Assembly (NCBI GenBank): GCA_022559845.1
Contig: CM040125.1
Location: 327,491,829-327,555,828, forward strand
Length of the DNA stretch: 64,000 nt
Source: Amorphophallus konjac
Lineage: Eukaryota; Streptophyta; Magnoliopsida; Alismatales; Araceae
Direction of reading: 5' to 3'
Shown piece by piece: positions 57,970 through 64,000 of the stretch. The notes under the pieces were generated by a model. That model saw nothing but the letters and a program-made list of their open reading frames with translations. It was not told where the DNA came from and ran no database searches. The translations under genes and the position numbers were made by a program. Every line of letters starts with the position of its first letter. The first letter of the stretch is position 1.

Positions 57970-59370
57970 GCATTGTATAGACTTTGCTGTGAGGGTAAAG
58001 GCTAAAGCAACGTACAGACTTTATGATACTTAGATGAAAAACAGGCGAAAGCAATGTAGAGACTTTAGACTGCAGGAACGTGTGAACAACCAGTGTGTAG
58101 ACTCTTCAATCGACAGCCTTTGAAGCACGAAGGCAATGTACAGACTTTGCCTTAAAACGAATGTAAAGACTTAGAATCAAAGAGGCGTTGTGTGGACTTT
58201 GAACCAGTGTACAGACTTGCCACCGACCAGTGTATGGACTAACTCAGCCTTAGGCACAGTATGGACATCAACTCTGCACATCGAATGTATAGACTTTGGA
58301 TTTCACTGTGGATGTACAGACTCTGAGGAAATGAAGCGAGTCAGTGTACAGACTTCAAATGTGAAGACAGCCGCTGTATAGACTTTGAAGACAGAAGCCA
58401 GTGTATAGACTTGATGCTCAAGGAGTGGCTGTACAGACTTAGAGTGTAGCTGAAGCCTTGAACGTAGGAACAGGCTAGACTGTATAGACTTCAGGCTTCA
58501 AAAACGAATGTACAGACTTCATTCAAGAAACGTAGGGAAAGACCCCAATGTATAGACTTTGCCTTGAACGAAGGTCAGTGATGAATGTATAGACTTTCAC
58601 GATGTGTAGACTTGGATACGTGAAAGCTACAGTGAAGGAATGTACACACTTGACTGAATCAACAATGCAGCAATGTCTAGACTTTGGGCTTTACCCTGCA
58701 GTGTATAGACTTGTGCAGACTTGCAAAAGCGAGCTACATTGTCAATGTGTAGACTTCACGCTGTACAGACTTTCCAAAGAGAACGTAACGCTGTACAGAC
58801 TTGAGGCTTTGAACGTTGAAGGCACAAGACGATGTACAGACTCAGATTCTAGACCAGTGGTTGTACAGACTTAGAATGTGAAGACTGATGTACAGACTTC
58901 ATTAATCAAAGCATGAATGAGACGCTGTACACACTTAGCCTAGGACAATGTATAGACTCAATCAAATGAGGAGCTTCCAGTGTATGGACTTAAGTTAAGT
59001 GCATTGGCTGTACAGACTTCAATTTGAAGATGCCCGGTGTACAGACTTCGAATGAAAACCAATGTGTAGACTTTGCCTTAGACGCTAAGTGAGACGCTCA
59101 ATGTACACACTTCAAGTCCAGTGTATGGACATTGCCTTAGACTCTAAATGAAACGGACTTTAGCCAATGCAATGTATAGGCTTGAATGAGAGTCCAGTGT
59201 ATAGACATATTGCGAGCATGCTGCAGCCATTGTACAGGCTTGTCAATGTATGGACTTTAAGTCCAATGCAAAGCAGCAATGTATAGACTTTAGACTTCGC
59301 CATGCTTACACTAAGCGATGTACACACTTGCTGAAGCACTGTGTAGACTTATGGAGTTGACGCTGCAGAC
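57970..59370. repeat. TGTAYAGACTT motif array in G
   Basis: About 45 copies by eye of TGTATAGACTT / TGTACAGACTT and one-base variants (TGTGTAGACTT, TGTACACACTT, TGTATGGACTT) in 1.4 kb, spaced irregularly at 20-55 bases. The spacers are unrelated to each other. All copies share one orientation. Confidence 0.9.
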
Positions 59371-59585
59371 TTGAAAATGCTCACAGCGTTGACGCTGCAT
59401 GACACACTCATGCAATCACCACAGACTGAATCAGATATAACACACTCAAGCATTCAAATCAACATGCCATCATCATAAAGAAAACATAATATCATAATGC
59501 ACTTACTGTGTTGCAATCATCAAAACAAGACAGTATTGCTATCATCAAAACACATAGCACATGCTTGTGCCTAAGGTGCACAACA

Positions 59586-60224
59586 CTATATTTATTTTTG
59601 GAAGCATTCATTAGTAGAAGAGCAATAGAGTATGGACAGATGAAGAACATGGTGGAGTGACCCTTGATTATTGATAGTTTACTTTCTTGTAAATATAAAA
59701 AGATTAGAAAATAAATTTAGTTTTCACTGTTATGGTTCCTAAAATAGTTACATGCTCCATGTTGCACCTCAAAATTAAACCAGAATAAACATTCATGCTC
59801 ATGTTCATGTCCGAGTTATCCTAGCAGCAAGTGCAACACGGTTGCATCTCTTCTGTCTGTGTGAAGGCAGTGCTCTACTGAAATATTATATATTCAATCC
59901 TTTTTGCTTTTTTTGGGACCAATCTCTATTTCATGTATATATGTGTCTATATACACATACAAGTCTATTATAGAATGGTTGTTGTTCCTTCACCTGCTGT
60001 GATGTGTTTACAAAATCATTCTTTCTGTTTTGTTATTATATTTTTAGAAACATTCTTTGAATTCCTTGAAATTTCCTTGTCAATTTTCTTCACTTGGTTT
60101 AGTTTTACCTTCAATATGTATATGTTGTGTCAACTTATGACTTCTTCCACTGCCTGGTCTTTCATATTTATCTTGGTGCATGATTTTTCACTGAAATTTT
60201 ATGAGGAATTGCCTTCTAGCACAG
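59586..60224 (+). other. Non-coding stretch in F, ending at a splice acceptor
   Basis: Intron-like AT-rich sequence, ending in TTCTAGCACAG just before the AGO4-like exon. No gene. Confidence 0.5.
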
Positions 60225-60583
60225 GATTCTCAAGGAAGCATCATATACACAAGTATGAAGCCTCCTGAGAGGATAGGTGTTGTTATTGAGGTAGCTAATT
60301 TGAGGATGGCTAAGAAGTAATAGGTATGATGAAGAACCAATGCTCGTTTCATGTGGTATCTCTATTGACAAGTAACTTACTCGTATTAATGGTTGCGTTC
60401 CGGATGCTCCAAAGGTGACTACCCTAACCATGTTCCAAAATTTTAAATTATCTTTCATATTGCTGGAGTAGATGTTCATCTAAGTTTTCTTCATGGGCTT
60501 AAACTTTATCATATGTATTTCAGTTGCATTTTGGTAATGAAGAATCCATTCCTCGAAATGGACGCTGGAACTTCAACTATAAG
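60225..60583 (+). pseudogene. Captured AGO4-clade Argonaute fragment with intron
   Basis: Exon 1 (60225-60414) reads SMKPPERIGVVIEVANLRM, then after a one-base shift NRYDEEPMLVSCGISIDK, a TAA and LTRING, DAPK. The intron at 60415-60523 has GT and CAG ends. Exon 2 (60524-60583) reads LHFGNEESIPRNGRWNFNYK before a donor. YD-EPML-CGISI and PRNGRWNFN are diagnostic of the AGO4/6/9/16 clade, which guides RNA-directed DNA methylation. The region joins PAZ to MID. The fragment is frameshifted and has no catalytic domain. Confidence 0.85.
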
Positions 60584-61244
60584 GTCAGTGAATGGATTGT
60601 TCAGTGAATGGATTGTAAATGTATGTTCCTCAATTATCTTCAGTGAATGGATTGTAAATAGGTGTGAATGAGAATTGTGTGGATCAACATGGTTGTGAGT
60701 GACACAATCAATGAATATGAAGATATGAATGGATGCACTATTATAGGTGATAAGAGAACATATGAATGGATGCAATATATTTGAACATATATTGGTTCAA
60801 ATATAGATTATATGAATGTATACAGGTGTAATGTGAATGTACTTTTCTTTGTCATAGTGTAATATGATAGTGGTGTTTCGAAGGTCGTGAATGATCTATG
60901 TTGATATTGATGTGTTGAATGTGACCTTTTATGTTTATATTGATGTGTTGATTGTGAGTTTTTATGTTAATAGTGATGTGTTCAATTTGAGATTCATACA
61001 GGAAACATTATATGAATGTATACAGGTGTAATATGATTGCACAATGAGTATGTAAAAAAAAAGAACAATATGAATGTATACAGGTGTAATATGATTGCAC
61101 AATGAGTATATAAAAAAAATAAAAGAACAATATACCTACATTTTTTTAAATGAGACTAGTTCTTTTTCCTACGTTTTTAAGACAATGACGTTAATACTTT
61201 TTCATACGTTTCTTTTAGTAAGTGATAAAAAATAATACCTACAT
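60584..61244. repeat. Right internal repeats of F
   Basis: TCAGTGAATGGATTGT occurs three times at 60585-60655. A unit of about 66 bp with TGAATGTATACAGGTGTAAT is tandem at 61010-61125, with a partial copy near 60815. No gene. Confidence 0.8.
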
Positions 61245-61693
61245 TTGAGAATCGTAGGTATAGACAATTATATGCGTGTGTATATATATTTTTAACTTAC
61301 GCTTTTGTTGGACTATTCCTATGTTTTAAAAGCGTAGGTATAGATCGATATGTATCTACACTTTTTGTTGGACTATACCTATGCTTCAAAATCGTAGGTA
61401 TAGGCAATTATATGCGTGTGTATATATATTTTTAACCTACACTTTTGCTGGATTATTCCTATGCTTTAAAAGCGTAGGTATAGGTCGATATGTATCTACA
61501 CTTTTTGTTGGACTATTACTATGCTTCAAAAGCGTAGGGATAGGTCGAACTATACCTACGTTTCATAGAAACGTAAGTATAACCTATAGTCACGCGAGTA
61601 AGCACAACGTTTTGAAAGCGTGGCAAGCAAACGTGGCTAAAGGATTTACCTACGTTTTTTGGGCCTATACCTACGTTTTAAAAACATAGTTGA
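61245..61693. repeat. Right subterminal repeat region of F
   Basis: A unit of about 142 bp is repeated twice from 61248 and 61390, containing AATCGTAGGTATAG, GCGTGTGTATATATATTT and GTTGGACTAT. CCTACGTTT words in both orientations follow to the terminus. Confidence 0.8.
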
Positions 61694-61713
61694 AGGCCAG
61701 TTTTCTTGTAGTG
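61694..61713. repeat. Right terminal inverted repeat of F
   Basis: Exact reverse complement of 47558-47577, followed by the GAT duplication. Confidence 0.95.
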
Positions 61714-61716
61714 GAT

Positions 61717-62235
61717 GTATCTGATCCTATTGAGTCTCACGGGTATTGTATTGAGGAGCATGCTTCTTTCACTCTTGATATTGATAATCTCCGTAACACT
61801 AATCATTTGGTGGGAGCCCCTCACCCTTTGATCTATTCTCACCTCAACGATATACAAGGAAATTTTAAAATTGAGGTTGTAAAAGAAATTCTTATTAATA
61901 ACAAGGTCCGCATTAATATTTTCAACACTTATAATGACCTTAAGTTTAAAGAGGAATATTTTATAATTGATGATATGATAATGCCTCTTCCATTTTCTGA
62001 CTGGGGCGGTCCCTTTGGCCAGCTTGATTCAGCATGGTATGTTATAAAGGCCAAATCAATGAATGTTGATTTTTACATGACGCCCACGAAAGAAGGATTG
62101 TTAGCATACGCGTTGCACGAAACACTCAATCATGCTAACAACCAACTTATCTTTTGGCCACATACATTTTTTCATGATCTTATCTTTGCATGGCACGAAT
62201 GGTGGAACTTGAAAGAAGATGAGATCACGTGGTGA
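61717..62235 (+). pseudogene. ORF of element E, part right of the CACTA insertion
   Basis: The open frame through the GAT duplication is the same on both sides (GAT is a whole codon at 47555 and 61714), so F sits inside this ORF. This half, about 170 codons, is uninterrupted. It includes HGYCIEEHASFTLDIDN, YFIIDDMIMPLPFSDWGGPF and a Trp-rich end (FAWHEWWNLKEDEITW). Family unknown. The intact right half suggests coding constraint until recently. Confidence 0.6.
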
Positions 62236-63438
62236 CTCATTCTTAACTCAACTTGTTGGTTATGAAGCTTGCACCTTCTATCCGTGCGTCTGACTGAAGA
62301 CGGAAAACTTAGCACTTTTGGGAGGCAACCCAATGTTTTTATTATTTGATGTTTTATTTTAGTTTATTTTTTAGTAAATAGGTAACAGCCAAGGAGATGA
62401 AGTTGTCGTCATCCATATCAATGATGGAGTTTCGCCCCACATATCAGGTTGTCTCTTTCCTTCTCATCAATATTTATTGTTACATTGTTCTATTATTTCT
62501 ATTGCTTACATATGCCATTGAGGACAATGTCATTCAAGTTGGGGGGGAGAGAAAAATTTCATTTCATGATACATATAGTACAACCTGACATGAGTGCTTG
62601 CATATTATCCTGCATATCTTTTTGTCTTGAAACATGAAAGTAGAAAGATGAAAGCCCCGATTAAGTTTTCTTGATTCATGCTTGAAATTGAAAGTAATTC
62701 TGGAATAGAAAAGACTGGGGAGAAGGATGATGAAAAATTTATTCAATCTAATCTTGGAAAACTGATTTAAGAATCTCTTTTAAAGTTCATGTGCACTTTA
62801 AAAGAAAAGAAATCACTCTGCACGCTAATGAAATAAGCAGCACAAGCCTTCTACTATTTTGGGTATATTTTCTGATACTTTGCACTTCTTAAAGAGATCT
62901 TTTATAAACTTTCTGCCTAGTCATTTATCAAATAAGTGCAAAAACACAATGAAAAAAAGAAAAAAAAAGAAGAGAGAAAAAGAACACCATGAAAAATATC
63001 CCTAGTCTTAGTAACCGAGCCTACTTCACCTAACAAGTGTTGGGATTCACATCAAATGGAAAAAGGAACCTTGATCTGTATAACTAGGCCTGCTTCTCCT
63101 AAGGCAAGAGTCAAGGTTCATATTAGGCAGTGAAGGGTAGTGCAGCATCATGTGTGTAGAAAAATACAAAGATCGTAAAGGGACAAAGCAATAAGGCAGA
63201 TAAAAAGCTAGTATGCTTAATGCTCTGATTAAGAGGTGCAGGGTTGGAAGGCACTTACTGGGAATAACAAATGGGGGATGTAATTATCTAAGCTGTGGAT
63301 TTAGTATTACACATGCACAAGTGCTATTGAACTTTGATTTGAATTCTTGATCATATACCTTAATTTTTAATCTAAGGCTAGTGTGTATTAATGTTTCTAG
63401 ATTCCTAATCTTTGATTGATTCTATAAAGGAAGAGCTT
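62236..63438 (+). other. 3' region of element E, no gene
   Basis: Contains TTTTGGGAGGCAACCCAA and CAAGTTGGGGGGGAGAGA, motifs often seen downstream of the ORF in Athila-like elements. No protein is recognisable. Confidence 0.55.
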
Positions 63439-64000
63439 GTTGGGTTTGCTGTGCTCCCTCTTTATCTTTGGTATCTTTGTCTTTGGTATTGGTTTTGATG
63501 ATAACAAAATATTATGTGCGTTGCGTGTGTGTAGAGTGACATTCGTGTGTACAAGTGTTGTGGCAAATGAGCTCACATGTTGATATCTTGCTTTGCAGGG
63601 TTGAAATGCTTGGTGGATTAAATTTACACTTGCAATACTGTTCTGTGGTGTCGATCTCACCATGGCTTGGTGTCGACCTCATCTAACTTCCACCAAGCCA
63701 AGTCAAACATGGGTTTTTTCTTGAATAATATGTTCATCAGTTCTTTGGTTGCTTGAGTGTGCTTTATGCATGTTTTTCATGGGACAGTTGAGATTAATGT
63801 TCATGCTTTATATTAATGGTTTCTCTTCATGAGTCCTTTGAATTAGAGACTTGCTTGAGTTTTGTTCCATAAACTTTGATGGAAGCCAATTCCCAATTTG
63901 ATGAAACTGGGTTTGATTGTTCTCTCATTTAGCATGAAAGCTGGTAAAGATAGTTTATTCTTGGCTTTGAAAAACTGGGTTCTTTAGTGTTCTCATGCAT
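63439..64000 (+). mobile_element. Possible start of a SIRE-like copia LTR (element H), incomplete
   Basis: TGTTGGGTTTG is followed by TTGGTTTTGATGATAACAAA, a layout typical of Maximus/SIRE LTR starts and related to the start of G on its own strand. GTGTCGACCTC-type words follow near 63650-63680. The end and target duplication lie outside the window. Confidence 0.35.

Larger units (their letters stand above)
56393..59585 (-). mobile_element. Element G: solo LTR (SIRE-like) in F, with motif arrays
   Basis: It starts TGTTAGG and ends ACAACA, and is flanked by the 5-bp duplication CTATA (56388-56392, 59586-59590), so it is a complete 3193-bp insertion. Only one copy of the sequence is present and no primer site or pol, so it is a solo LTR. 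On the minus strand it begins TGTTGTGCACC, has TTTTGATGATAGCAA early, and ends near CACCCCCCC...CCTAACA, a layout typical of Maximus/SIRE copia LTRs. The ORFs inside (for example 57083-57592) are simple-sequence rich and unsupported. Confidence 0.85.
47558..61713. mobile_element. Element F: Pack-CACTA DNA transposon carrying host gene fragments
   Basis: The ends are exact inverted repeats, CACTACAAGAAAACTGGCCT (47558-47577 and 61694-61713), with a 3-bp target duplication GAT (47555-47557 and 61714-61716). CACTACAAGAAA is the hallmark of En/Spm elements. The total is 14,156 bp including the later solo LTR G. Subterminal words such as CCTACGTTTT and AAAAGCGTAGGTATAG occur repeatedly near both ends, as expected for transposase binding. 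I see no TNPD-type transposase. The interior holds fragments of at least six host genes, so it is non-autonomous and gene-capturing. Confidence 0.93.
43275..64000 (+). mobile_element. Element E: LTR retrotransposon with Asp-tRNA-type primer site, right end outside window
   Basis: It starts TGATAAGTATC inside B's LTR; the preceding five bases, GTCAT, would be its target duplication. A 1988-bp LTR ends GCGCATCA, and the primer site complements an Asp-type tRNA, as in Athila and related Ty3/gypsy elements. The interior has a long A-rich leader and one non-pol ORF, split by the CACTA transposon F. Neither a 3' LTR nor pol is seen before the window ends, so it may be a large non-autonomous relative. 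The clade call is an inference from the primer site and leader style. Confidence 0.75.

Noticed and set aside
57970..59370. CRISPR-like array of TGTAYAGACTT
   Set aside because: The repeat is only 11 bases, the spacing is irregular (20-55), the context is a plant LTR and no cas genes exist.
62541..62556. Polypurine tract ending element E
   Set aside because: GGGGGGGAGAGAAAAA is suitable in composition, but no TGATAAG LTR start follows.

Overview
The window is nuclear DNA of a flowering plant: LTR retrotransposons primed by tRNAs, a CACTA transposon, a LINE-type ORF1, plant mobile domain genes, and fragments of plant genes (PUB U-box, Pumilio/NABP, OEP61, Argonaute, P2B Ca2+-ATPase). The species cannot be named from the sequence. 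I see no intact host gene; nearly everything is transposable-element DNA nested in several layers, and most coding frames carry stops or frameshifts.

Layout from left to right. Element A (1-7765, minus strand, left end cut by the window) is a Tekay-like Ty3/gypsy element with about 3.3 kb LTRs that keeps only a broken gag. A decayed LINE-type ORF1 (DUF4283 plus zinc knuckle, 7767-9823, minus) follows. It is joined through a patchwork of short direct repeats to element B, a plus-strand Tekay-like element whose 5' part is missing (gag end to chromodomain, 9864-13560). B's 3' LTR starts at 13612 and is broken three times: by element C (14035-20328, TSD CCAAA), by element D (21641-42453, TSD CATAC), and by element E (from 43275, running out of the window).

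Element D is a roughly 20.8 kb Tat/Ogre-lineage element on the minus strand (gag, protease, RT, RNase H plus a second archaeal-type RNase H, integrase). Its long 3' region carries two intron-containing genes of the plant mobile domain type on the opposite strand. Element E has a tRNA-Asp-like primer site and a non-pol ORF. That ORF is split by a 14.2 kb non-autonomous CACTA transposon F (47558-61713, TSD GAT).

F is a Pack-CACTA. Between matching 20-bp termini it carries pieces of at least six unrelated host genes: a U-box E3 ligase, Pumilio, an autoinhibited Ca2+-ATPase, OEP61, an AGO1-clade Argonaute and an AGO4-clade Argonaute. Several keep their introns, so they were acquired at DNA level. 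F was later hit by a 3.2 kb solo LTR G (56393-59585, TSD CTATA) that contains a remarkable array of about 45 copies of TGTAYAGACTT. Another retroelement (H) may begin near 63439.

The relative order of insertion follows from nesting: B is older than C, D and E; E is older than F; F is older than G.

The most unusual structure that ordinary annotation would miss is a set of short dyad (hairpin) arrays. Elements A, B, D and E each contain many copies of a 20-30 bp unit made of a GC-rich arm, a 4-10 nt spacer and the inverted arm, with an arm sequence particular to each family. All counts and alignments here were made by eye; no database search or alignment program was run.
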